From an uncultured Muribaculaceae bacterium (GTDB taxonomy: Bacteria > Bacteroidota > Bacteroidia > Bacteroidales > Muribaculaceae), in assembly GCA_905233915.1 (NCBI GenBank), contig CAJOFM010000016.1, forward strand, positions 1-47,114: a stretch of 47,114 bases of DNA, written 5' to 3'. The number at the start of each line of letters is the position of its first letter. The first letter of the stretch is position 1. Of this stretch, positions 23,692 through 32,038 are shown piece by piece. The notes beneath the pieces were generated by a model. That model was not told the origin of the DNA. It saw only the letters and a program-made list of their open reading frames with translations, and ran no database searches. Made by a program: the position numbers and the translations under genes.

Positions 23692-23805
23692 TTTTAGCTG
23701 TAAGTCTTAAGTCGTGAGTCTTAAGTGCGGTTGGAATCGCCTGGAATTGAATTGTCAATAAGGTGAATCCACTTAAAACTGAAAACTTAAAACTGAAAAC
23801 TTTAT
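23692..23805. repeat. 7-bp arrays between susC and susD
   Basis: Two heptad arrays lie in the 131-bp gap. The left one reads GTAAGTC, TTAAGTC, GTGAGTC, TTAAGTG (around 23699-23728). The right one reads CTTAAAA, CTGAAAA, CTTAAAA, CTGAAAA, CTTTATT (around 23771-23805). The unit sequences differ from each other and from the arrays elsewhere in the window. Confidence 0.7.
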
Positions 23806-23811
23806 TAATCC

Positions 23812-26800
23812 TTACTTCACGATGATCTCACAGATGGATACGCGGTTCCAGCTCAGTTCATCAAACATGTTGCTGATGCCCTGGCCCTGAGCGTTGATGC
23901 GCTTAGCATCGATACCATACTTCTTCACGAGCATATCCTTCACACTGTCGGCACGGCCGTTGGCGAGCTTGATATTGTGGTCAGCAGGACCGTCCTTGGA
24001 GGCATAACCGTTGATGGTGCAAGTAGCCTCGGGGTGGCTCTTCATGTAAGCGGCGATACGCTCCACGTTGGGTTGCTGGTCGGCAGTAACGCCAGTCTTG
24101 TTCACGGGGAAGTGAACCAGGATGGTCATGTACTGCAACGACTTGTCGATCATGTTGCTCTTGCTCTTCTGGCAGTCGGTGAGGTCGCGCTGCAGTTGAG
24201 CGTTGCGGTTGTTGGCGGCGTTGAGCTGGTTCTGCAGGTCGGCCAGACGAGCATTGTAGCTATTCTCGGCATTGGCGAGCTGAGCGCGCAGGTCGTTGAT
24301 CTGAGCGTTCAGGGTGCTGTTGTCGGCGGTAGAGCCAACGGCAGCGCTGCGGTTAACGCCAAATGTCACTTGCAGACCCACCGACCAGGTGCGGTTGATG
24401 GGATAGGTGCGGCCCCAGGTACCGTAACCCAGAGCGCCTTGACCGGCGTTCATCTCGGGGTCGATGGGGAGGTCACCACTGCCCTTGTGGAGCAGGCACA
24501 GGTTGTTCACACTGCCATAAACACGCAGCTTGTCGATAAAGGCCTTGCGGGTCAAGTTCACAGGCAGGGTGTAGCCCAGCGTGATGTTCTTGAGACGCAG
24601 GTAGCTCATGTCAACGAGATACTTGGTCTGGGGATAATAGTTGTGGCAGCCGCCCTCGCCGGAGAGGCCCACCACGTTGCCGGCAAACTCATTGCCTGGG
24701 TACAGGCACGGGAAGTCGTTATCCTCACTGATGTTGACAACACCATTCTCGGGATCATAGATATTGTACTTGGTCTGGTTGGCAAAGATAGCCAAGTCGG
24801 CCGAACGCATCATCGGGAAGACGAAGGCTGACTGGGTCCACATCTCACGCTTGCCAACACCCTGGAAGAACACGTCCAGGTCAAAGCCCTTGAAGTTGCC
24901 ACCAACGTGGAAGCTGTACTCATAACGAGGCATCATGTTACCGATAACCTTGAGGTCACCATGGTCTTCCTGAGTGCCCTTGCCACCGTCAATCACGCCA
25001 TTGCCGTCCAGGTCCTTGTACTTGATGTCACCAGGGCCAAAGACGAAGGTCTGGGTCTGGATGCCGGTCTGGTCGGCAATGCCGGGAGCATAGATCCAAG
25101 AACCGTCGGCGTTCTTGCCGTTGAAGTCGCGCTCGGTGAAGTAGCGGTCGGTCTCAAAGCCCCAGATATCACCCCAGGTCATGCCCTCATAGGCATAGGA
25201 GCTGTTGCAGGGATAGCCAATCAGGTGAGAGGTGTTATTCCACTTGGTCACCTTGGTCTTAGCGTCGCCAATGCTGGCGCTGAAGTAGGCACCAAAGTCC
25301 TTGTTGAACTGCTTGCGCAGGTCAAGAGTGGCTTCCCAACCGCGGGTGCGCAGCTCACCATTGTTGGTTACAGGAGCGGCAGCGCCCACTGTGGGGGGCA
25401 GTGCGGTGCCAGGACCGAGCATGTCGCTGGTCGTGCGCTGGTACCAGTCAAAGCCCAGCGTGAGCACGTCACCAAACATGCCCAGATCGATACCGGCATC
25501 CATGGTGGTAATGCGCTCCCAGGTCAACGAAGAGTTCACCCAGCTGGGCAGACCCAACTCGGTCACCTTGGCACCATTCTCGTTAAGCCAGTAAATGTAG
25601 CTCTGAGAAATGGGGCTGATGAGCGACTGGAACTGGTTCTCGCCGACGGCCTCGTTTCCGATGGTACCGTAAGAGAAACGCAGCTTACCGTTATCCACGA
25701 TGTGGCGCAGGCGGTCCCAATACTTCTCCTGAGTGAAGCGGTAGCCCACCGAACCCGAGGGGAAGAATGCCCAATGGTCATTTACGGGGAAGCTCGACGA
25801 GCCATCGTAACGGCCATTCAACTCGAGCAGGTAGATGCCCTTGTAGTCATAGTTGATGCGGCCAAAGTAGCCGGCAGTTGCCTTGTCGTAGGTGCTGCTG
25901 TTGATGTTCCACTTGGTCTGGTCGCCATAGGCCAGCGCCATCTCGGGATAAGCCTCGCTATAGAGCTGGGGCTTGTAGGCATAGAAGTAGTCGCTGGTGT
26001 AGTTGTCGCCATTGACACCCACCATGATATTGAAGTTGTGGGCATCATTGAAGCTCTTGTTCCAGTTCAAGGTGGCGTTGGCAGCCCACTTGTTGCTCTT
26101 GCTGTTGTCGCGCCAGGCATTGGTGTTGCCGTCGTTCACAATCCACTGCGGGGTAACACCGCTCCAGTTGTAGCCATACACGGTGTGGTCGCTTGAACCG
26201 CTGTTCATGTTACCGATCTCATAGGTAAAGTCAGCATTCAGGGTCAGGTCCTTAGTGATGTGGACGGTGGTGAAGGCGGTCATGCTCAGGCGATCCATGG
26301 TCACGTTCTTGCGGGCGGCCTGTTTCTGCATGGCAATCACGCGGAAGTCGAGCTGCTCACCCGTGGTGGGATCGGCAATCGTGCCGCTGGGGATGAAGAA
26401 CGAGCCCCAGCGCCAGATGTACTGGTACATGTTGTTCCAGGTATCGGCACGCGAGAAGTGGCGGCGCGAGAAGTTGATGCGGGTACCAACGGTCAGCCAG
26501 TCGGTCAAGTCGGTCGAGATGTTGGCAGCAGCATTGTAGCGCTTGCGCATCGCGGGATTCCACTTCATGTTATCCTCCTTGTAGTTGTAACCAAAGGACA
26601 GATAATAGGTGGTGCGGTTGCTGGCACCGCGCACCGACACGTTGTGGCCCTGAGAGGGAGCGGCATGGTTGTACCAGATGTTCTGGATGTCATAGTCGGC
26701 ATAGTACATGGGCTGGCTGCCGATGAAGCGGTAGTCACCCACGTCGCTGTCGCTCACCCAGGGGCGCATCTCACCATAGCCGATCTTCTTGCCACCATGT

Positions 26801-27735
26801 TGCTGTTGCCATGCCTCGGCATAGGGCAGCAGCTGGTCGAAGTACATACCGAAGAGCTCGACGGCGTCAGAGCCTTCACGCTTCTTGGCCATGATGGCCG
26901 ACCTCAACTGGGTGGGGACATCAGGATAGTCGGGCAGGTAGGTGGGATCATCCCAACCGAAGTTGTTAGAATAGGTCACCGACGCATGCTCGCCCTTCTG
27001 TCCGCTCTTGGTGGTAATCAACAGCACACCAAAGGCGGCACGGGTACCGTAGATCGACGATGAGGCGGCATCCTTCAGCACCGATACCGAGGCGATGTCG
27101 TTGCCGTTGAGCAGCTGCAGTCCGTCCATGTCGCTCACCACACCGTCGATGACGATCATGGGCGAGGTGTTCTGTTTGTTGCTCAGCGTGCCCACGCCGC
27201 GGATGCGCATCGTGGGATTGCCATCGATGTCACCACTGGCGTTGATGATGCTCAAGCCAGGAACAGCACCCTGCAAGGCGCGCGACACATCCTGCTCGGG
27301 ACGTGAATTGAAGGTCTTATCGACATCCACGGTCGACACGGCACCGGTGAGGTTCACCTTCTTCTGGGTGCCGTAGCCCACTACAACGACCTCGTCAAGC
27401 AAGGCCTTATCCTCGGCCATGACGACGTTCATGCCCGCTGTGGCGCGGGTGGTCACCGTCTTGTAGCCGATAAACGAAATCTGGAGCTTGGCATTGGTGC
27501 CTGCCCGCAACGAGAAGTTACCATTCACATCGGTCGATGTGCCACGGGTCGTTCCCATCTCGACAATGCTGGCGCCGATGACGGGTTCACCCTGTTCATC
27601 GACAACGCGGCCTGTCACAATGCTGGTGGCGGCATTAGCCGACACCTGGGGCGCGGGTGCTGCCTGTGCCTGGTAACCGTAACCGGTACCGCACAGCATC
27701 AACAAAGCGCCCAAAAGAGCTAAATGTCTTTTCAT
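23812..27735 (-). CDS. SusC/RagA TonB-dependent transporter with C-terminal coiled coil and OmpA-like domain
   Basis: I use ATG 27735 (1307 residues); the GTG two codons upstream is less likely. Order of parts: signal peptide (MKRHLALLGALLMLCGTG...), carboxypeptidase-regulatory-like domain (about 40-115), TonB box and start of plug (LDEVVVVGYGTQKKVNLTGA), plug (PMIVIDGVVSDMDG; ASVSVLKDAASSSIYG), 22-strand barrel to about residue 1129 (ending WSVGLQVTFGVNR). The chain then goes on for about 178 residues: a coiled coil (INDLRAQLANAENSYNARL) and an OmpA-like domain (ILVHFPVNKT, CTINGYASKDG, LANGRADSVKDMLVKKYG). Normal SusC proteins end with the barrel. The C-terminus of the barrel faces the periplasm, so the extra domain could reach peptidoglycan. 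The partner SusD follows. Confidence 0.95.
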   Translation of the reverse strand: MKRHLALLGALLMLCGTGYGYQAQAAPAPQVSANAATSIVTGRVVDEQGEPVIGASIVEMGTTRGTSTDVNGNFSLRAGTNAKLQISFIGYKTVTTRATAGMNVVMAEDKALLDEVVVVGYGTQKKVNLTGAVSTVDVDKTFNSRPEQDVSRALQGAVPGLSIINASGDIDGNPTMRIRGVGTLSNKQNTSPMIVIDGVVSDMDGLQLLNGNDIASVSVLKDAASSSIYGTRAAFGVLLITTKSGQKGEHASVTYSNNFGWDDPTYLPDYPDVPTQLRSAIMAKKREGSDAVELFGMYFDQLLPYAEAWQQQHGGKKIGYGEMRPWVSDSDVGDYRFIGSQPMYYADYDIQNIWYNHAAPSQGHNVSVRGASNRTTYYLSFGYNYKEDNMKWNPAMRKRYNAAANISTDLTDWLTVGTRINFSRRHFSRADTWNNMYQYIWRWGSFFIPSGTIADPTTGEQLDFRVIAMQKQAARKNVTMDRLSMTAFTTVHITKDLTLNADFTYEIGNMNSGSSDHTVYGYNWSGVTPQWIVNDGNTNAWRDNSKSNKWAANATLNWNKSFNDAHNFNIMVGVNGDNYTSDYFYAYKPQLYSEAYPEMALAYGDQTKWNINSSTYDKATAGYFGRINYDYKGIYLLELNGRYDGSSSFPVNDHWAFFPSGSVGYRFTQEKYWDRLRHIVDNGKLRFSYGTIGNEAVGENQFQSLISPISQSYIYWLNENGAKVTELGLPSWVNSSLTWERITTMDAGIDLGMFGDVLTLGFDWYQRTTSDMLGPGTALPPTVGAAAPVTNNGELRTRGWEATLDLRKQFNKDFGAYFSASIGDAKTKVTKWNNTSHLIGYPCNSSYAYEGMTWGDIWGFETDRYFTERDFNGKNADGSWIYAPGIADQTGIQTQTFVFGPGDIKYKDLDGNGVIDGGKGTQEDHGDLKVIGNMMPRYEYSFHVGGNFKGFDLDVFFQGVGKREMWTQSAFVFPMMRSADLAIFANQTKYNIYDPENGVVNISEDNDFPCLYPGNEFAGNVVGLSGEGGCHNYYPQTKYLVDMSYLRLKNITLGYTLPVNLTRKAFIDKLRVYGSVNNLCLLHKGSGDLPIDPEMNAGQGALGYGTWGRTYPINRTWSVGLQVTFGVNRSAAVGSTADNSTLNAQINDLRAQLANAENSYNARLADLQNQLNAANNRNAQLQRDLTDCQKSKSNMIDKSLQYMTILVHFPVNKTGVTADQQPNVERIAAYMKSHPEATCTINGYASKDGPADHNIKLANGRADSVKDMLVKKYGIDAKRINAQGQGISNMFDELSWNRVSICEIIVK

Positions 27736-27783
27736 AAGCACGTTTTAATTTGTTAATATTAGTTGATAATTCAATAAGATTTT

Positions 27784-27819
27784 TCAGACTTTTGCCACTA
27801 AATGCACGCTCGCGCGCAT
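27784..27819 (-). other. upstream short ORF, MRASVHLVAKV
   Basis: An 11-codon ORF with ATG and TGA ends 48 nt before the susC start codon. It is GC-rich (GCGCGCGAGCGTGC) within an otherwise AT-rich leader. It could be a leader peptide or a structural element of the mRNA; chance is not excluded. Confidence 0.3.
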
Positions 27820-27891
27820 CTTATATTTTTTTAACGAGTTGCAAAATTCTATAATTTTTTTGAAATAGCCAAAAAAACAAGGGGAATTTTG

Positions 27892-27899
27892 CAAATGTA
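27892..27899 (-). promoter_or_regulatory. -7 box for the first susC
   Basis: On the minus strand TACATTTG (27899-27892) fits TAnnTTTG. The -33 region is T-rich without a clear TTTG. The transcript would have a leader of about 150 nt. Confidence 0.45.
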
Positions 27900-27995
27900 A
27901 ATGTTAAAAACAACGAAAAAAGGTACACAATCCAAAAACTTAAGGGTAAAATACTATTGTTTTTGGTAGGATAACGGCATTTTTTTAGTGATTTA

Positions 27996-28027
27996 TTTGG
28001 TCAATTTAATTTTTGTTTGCAAATTTG
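27996..28027 (+). promoter_or_regulatory. candidate promoter for the second susC
   Basis: TTTG (27996-27999) and CAAATTTG (28020-28027, seven of eight bases acceptable) are spaced by 20 bp. The leader to ATG 28265 would be about 230 nt and includes the 11-codon ORF at 28168. Confidence 0.4.
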
Positions 28028-28167
28028 CCTACTTTTATAGGCCAAGGGTTTGTGCATTCACAAATCTAGTCTGACGGTTTTTACCGTGCTGACGCACAGG
28101 AAATTTTACAAACAGATAAAAATTTTAATAAAAAATTTGAGAAATTTCCTGCCCGCAGGGCGGTAAA

Positions 28168-28203
28168 ATGTCGGCAAGATTATCGCGGCAAGAAACTAAT
28201 TAA
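28168..28203 (+). other. upstream short ORF, MSARLSRQETN
   Basis: An 11-codon ORF ending TAA, 61 nt before the start of the second susC. As with the other two susC genes, it is more GC-rich than its surroundings. Expression is not shown by the sequence. Confidence 0.3.
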
Positions 28204-28264
28204 GAGACAAAAAAATAAAGTCAGTAAAATTCAATTTTTTATAAATTTTTTAAAGCAAGTGCGT

Positions 28265-31200
28265 ATGAAAAAACAATTAGCACTGTTGGCCGCCCTGGCA
28301 ATCGCCTGCGGAGCTCCCGCTGGGATGACATCGCTTCCCAGCACGGGTTTCACAGCCGAGGCCCAGGCCAACAAAGTCTCTGGCGTCATACGTGACGCCC
28401 AAGGTGAGCCCCTCATCGGTGCGACCATCAAGGTCAAGGGTACCAACCGCGGTACCGCTACCGATGTCGACGGCAAGTATTCAATCGTCGCCAACCGTGG
28501 CGACGTGCTCGTCATTTCCTACGTGGGCAGCAAGCCCATGGAGGTTACCGTGGGCAGTGGCAACATGGACATCGACATGCAAGCCAATGACCAGGTACTC
28601 GACGAGGTGGTTGTAACCGCACTCGGTATCCGCAAGGACAAGAAGTCGCTGGGTTATGCCGTCGATGACCTGAAGGCCGAGGAGCTGATGCGCAATAAGA
28701 GCGCCAACGCGATCAACTCCCTGTCGGGTAAGATTGCTGGTGTGAACATCACCCAGTCGTCTGGTGCCGCCGGTTCGGGCGCCCAGATCATCCTGCGTGG
28801 TGGTACCTCTGTTGCCGAGAACCGCGACTCTCAGCCTCTGTTCGTTGTGGATGGTGTCATCTACGACAACTCGGCAGGTATCGTGGGTAACTCCGCATTC
28901 GACGGTATGATGAACAGCGCAACCACTTCTTCCAACCGTGTGATGGATATCAACCCCGAGGACATCGAGAGCATGTCAATCCTGAAGGGCCCGGCCGCAT
29001 CGGCGCTCTACGGCTCGCGTGCTGCCAACGGTGTTGTGATGATCACCACCAAGAAAGGTAAAGAAGGCCACACCGAGATCAGCTTCTCGGGTAAGATGAT
29101 CGCCTCGATGGTTAAGGATCTGCCCAAGACCCAGAAGGAGTACGTTCGCGGTTACATGACCGACATGTACAAGGACGGTGCATGGGCTGGCCTCGACATC
29201 AAGGACGACAGCTACAACTCATGGGGTCCCAAGCCCAAGCAGAATGTTCCCTTCTATGACAACCTGAAGAACTTCTTCGAGACGGGTATCATCTGGGACA
29301 CCAACCTGAGCGTGAGCGGTGGTACCAAGAACAACAACTTCTTCCTGAGCGGTTCATTCTACGATCAGGACGGTATCGTTCCCACCACGGGCTACACCAA
29401 GACGACCTTCCGCTTCAACGGTGAGCAGAAGGTGGGCCGCTTCACCTTCGGCGCCAACGCTGCCTACAGTGACGCCCGCACCACCAAGACCCTGACTGGT
29501 GCCGCTCTGTACGGTTCCAGTGGTACTGGTGCCCTCTATGCAGCCTACAACTGGGCTCCCAGCGATGACATGCGCCACTACCTCAACGACGATGGCACCC
29601 GCTATCGCATGTTCGGTGACCAGATTCAGCCCTGGGACGAGCGTGACAACCCCTACTGGATTGTCAACAAGAACAAGATGACCGATGACACCGAGCGTTT
29701 CACCGGCAACTTCAGCGTGAAGTGGGATCTGTTCGACTGGTGGTGGCTGAGCTACCGCATGGGTGTCGACAGCTATACCACCCAGAGCCACAACGAGATC
29801 GCTCCCGGTGGTGCCATTAAGCAGATTTGGCAGCGCGGTATGTTGAGCGACAACATGTACAAGTATCGCTACCTGAGCAACAACCTGATGTCGAACTGGA
29901 ACAAGCAGTTCGGTGACTTCAACGTTAACTTGATGCTGGGTGGTTCGACCGACTATACCAAGACCCGCCGCGACTATGAGTCGGCTTGGAACTTCGGTGT
30001 GCCCAACTTCTTCAGCTACGAGAATGCCAGCGATGCCGACAAGAAGTTCTCGCACGGCAGCAGCAAGAAGCGCATGGTATCGGCCTTCGGTGAGTTCCGC
30101 ATCGACTGGCGCAACGCCATCTTCCTGACTGTTACCGGCCGTAACGACTGGGATTCGACCCTTCCCAAGGACAACTGGAGCTATTTCTATCCCAGCGTGA
30201 GTGGCGCTATCGCCTTCACCGAGCTCTTCCGTGAGAGCCTGCCCGAATGGTTCTCGTTCGGTAAGATCCGTGCCAGCTGGGCTGAGGTAGGTAAGGGAAC
30301 CAACCCCTACGTCACCAACACCTATCTGTGGCCTGTGGGCACCTATCTGGAGGGCGCCGTTGGTCTGGGTAACTCCTGGACCCGTGGTAACCCCTACCTG
30401 AAGCCCGAGCGCACCCGCTCGACCGAGGTTGGTCTTGAGTTGCGCTTCATCCAGAACCGCTTGAAATTTGATGTGGCTTACTACACCAACAACTCGTTTG
30501 ACCTGATTCTGCAACCCCGTGGTCCCCAGTCAACCGGTTACATCTTCTGCTCGGTTAACTCTGGTGACGTTTACAACAAGGGTCTTGAGATCAGCTTGAG
30601 TGGCACTCCCATCCAGCATGAGAACTTCATCTGGGAAACCGGTATCAACGTCTATGGCAACCGTGGCACCGTGGGTGACCTGGTTAACGGTATCGACGTT
30701 ATGTACCTGACCGACGTACAGTATGGTGGCGCCAAGGCTGCCAGCTACAACCATGGCAACTTCATGGGTATCGACGGTACCAAGTGGAACCGCAACAGCG
30801 AGGGCAAGCTCATCCTTGACAAGAACGGCTTCCCCACCACCGACAACAAGGCCTATGAGGTCGGCGACCGTGAGGCCAAGTTCCAGGGTGGTTGGAATAA
30901 CACCTTCACCTTCTTCAAGAACTGGACCTTCAACATGTTGTGGGAGTTCCGTTATGGCGGTGACGTCTTCAACGGTACCAAGTATGCCATGTCGATGAGC
31001 GGCGTGAGCGAGCTCAGCGGCGACTGGCGCAATCAGACCCTCACCATCGAGGGTGTGGATGGCGACGGCAACCCCGTTTCCAACACTTGGAATGCTGACC
31101 AGAACTACACCTTCAACGGCAACGAGACCAGTGGTTACAACATCATCAAGAACTACTACACCGGTGCTTACAACTACGAGGTACGCAACTGGATCACCTA

Positions 31201-32005
31201 CGTGAAGAGCTTGCGCCTGCGCACCATCTCGCTGACCTATGATGTTCCCCGCAGCCTGCTGGCCCGTACCAAGTACATCAAGCGCGCTGCTATCACTGCA
31301 TCGGCCAACAACCTGTTGCTGTTCACCAACTACGACGGTGATCCCGAGGTAGCTGCTTCGGGTGCCGGTATCGGTGGTTCGTCTTCGGTAGGCTTCGACT
31401 ACTGCGGCGTTCCCGCTACCCGTTCCTATGCACTGGGTGTCAACCTCGTCTTCGGTACCGACAACGAGGCTCCCGCCCGCGTCAACACCGCCGAGCTCGA
31501 CATGCTCAACGGCCAGATCAACGACCTGCGCAACCAGCTGGCTAACGCTCAGAACGCTAGCAACGCCCGCATCGCACAGCTCGAGAATGACCTCGCAGCC
31601 GCCAACAAGGCTCTCGCCAACTGCAAGAACGACCTGAACGCTGCCAAGAATGCCGCTCCCAAGGTGGTTGACAACAGCAAGCAGTACATGAACGTCCTCG
31701 TTCACTTCCCCGTGAACAAGACTGCCATCACTGCCGACCAGCGCGCCAATGTTGAGCGCGTGGCCGCTTACCTGAAGAGCCATCCCGAGGCAACCTGCAC
31801 CATCAAGGGTTATGCTTCGCCCGAGGGTAACCAGGACAACAACATCAAGCTCGCTAACGGCCGTGCCGCAAGCGTGAAGGATATGCTCGTCAAGAAGTAT
31901 GGTATCGCTGCCAACCGCATCAACGCCGCTGGCCAGGGTATCAGCAACATGTTTGACGAATTGAGCTGGAACCGTGTTTCGATCTGCGAAATCATCGTGA
32001 AGTAA
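28265..32005 (+). CDS. SusC/RagA TonB-dependent transporter, second subfamily, with the same coiled coil and OmpA-like tail
   Basis: ATG 28265 gives 1246 residues. Parts in order: signal peptide (MKKQLALLAALAIACGAPAG), carboxypeptidase-regulatory-like domain (about 38-115), TonB box (LDEVVVTALGIRKDKKSLGY), plug (SLSGKIAGVNI; PLFVVDGVIYDNS; SMSILKGPAASALYG), then a barrel ending near residue 1064 (YALGVNLVFG). An extension of about 182 residues follows: coiled coil (INDLRNQLANAQNASNARI) and OmpA-like domain (VLVHFPVNKT, CTIKGYASPEG, LANGRAASVKDMLVKKYG). The barrel is of a different SusC subfamily than the one at 23812, yet the tails agree at about 80% of positions by eye. Codon use is strongly biased (GGT, AAC, AAG, CGC), suggesting high expression. 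Confidence 0.95.
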   Translation: MKKQLALLAALAIACGAPAGMTSLPSTGFTAEAQANKVSGVIRDAQGEPLIGATIKVKGTNRGTATDVDGKYSIVANRGDVLVISYVGSKPMEVTVGSGNMDIDMQANDQVLDEVVVTALGIRKDKKSLGYAVDDLKAEELMRNKSANAINSLSGKIAGVNITQSSGAAGSGAQIILRGGTSVAENRDSQPLFVVDGVIYDNSAGIVGNSAFDGMMNSATTSSNRVMDINPEDIESMSILKGPAASALYGSRAANGVVMITTKKGKEGHTEISFSGKMIASMVKDLPKTQKEYVRGYMTDMYKDGAWAGLDIKDDSYNSWGPKPKQNVPFYDNLKNFFETGIIWDTNLSVSGGTKNNNFFLSGSFYDQDGIVPTTGYTKTTFRFNGEQKVGRFTFGANAAYSDARTTKTLTGAALYGSSGTGALYAAYNWAPSDDMRHYLNDDGTRYRMFGDQIQPWDERDNPYWIVNKNKMTDDTERFTGNFSVKWDLFDWWWLSYRMGVDSYTTQSHNEIAPGGAIKQIWQRGMLSDNMYKYRYLSNNLMSNWNKQFGDFNVNLMLGGSTDYTKTRRDYESAWNFGVPNFFSYENASDADKKFSHGSSKKRMVSAFGEFRIDWRNAIFLTVTGRNDWDSTLPKDNWSYFYPSVSGAIAFTELFRESLPEWFSFGKIRASWAEVGKGTNPYVTNTYLWPVGTYLEGAVGLGNSWTRGNPYLKPERTRSTEVGLELRFIQNRLKFDVAYYTNNSFDLILQPRGPQSTGYIFCSVNSGDVYNKGLEISLSGTPIQHENFIWETGINVYGNRGTVGDLVNGIDVMYLTDVQYGGAKAASYNHGNFMGIDGTKWNRNSEGKLILDKNGFPTTDNKAYEVGDREAKFQGGWNNTFTFFKNWTFNMLWEFRYGGDVFNGTKYAMSMSGVSELSGDWRNQTLTIEGVDGDGNPVSNTWNADQNYTFNGNETSGYNIIKNYYTGAYNYEVRNWITYVKSLRLRTISLTYDVPRSLLARTKYIKRAAITASANNLLLFTNYDGDPEVAASGAGIGGSSSVGFDYCGVPATRSYALGVNLVFGTDNEAPARVNTAELDMLNGQINDLRNQLANAQNASNARIAQLENDLAAANKALANCKNDLNAAKNAAPKVVDNSKQYMNVLVHFPVNKTAITADQRANVERVAAYLKSHPEATCTIKGYASPEGNQDNNIKLANGRAASVKDMLVKKYGIAANRINAAGQGISNMFDELSWNRVSICEIIVK

Positions 32006-32038
32006 TGATAAACTGACTATTAAAAAACAGATATAATT

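Larger units (their letters stand above)
27736..28264. promoter_or_regulatory. 529-bp AT-rich divergent control region of two susC genes
   Basis: No protein-sized gene is present. It holds a minus -7 box (27892-27899) and a weak plus promoter (27996-28027), two 11-codon ORFs (27784-27819 minus, 28168-28203 plus), and local hairpins such as GCCC-GCA-GGGC near 28150-28161. GGAAATTT near 28098 can pair with AAATTTCC near 28142. Both leaders would be 150-230 nt, long for this group. No HTCS, ECF-sigma or anti-sigma gene is nearby. Confidence 0.7.

Noticed and set aside
24907..26196. 429-codon plus-strand ORF opposite the first susC
   Set aside because: It is a shadow of the highly biased susC codons.
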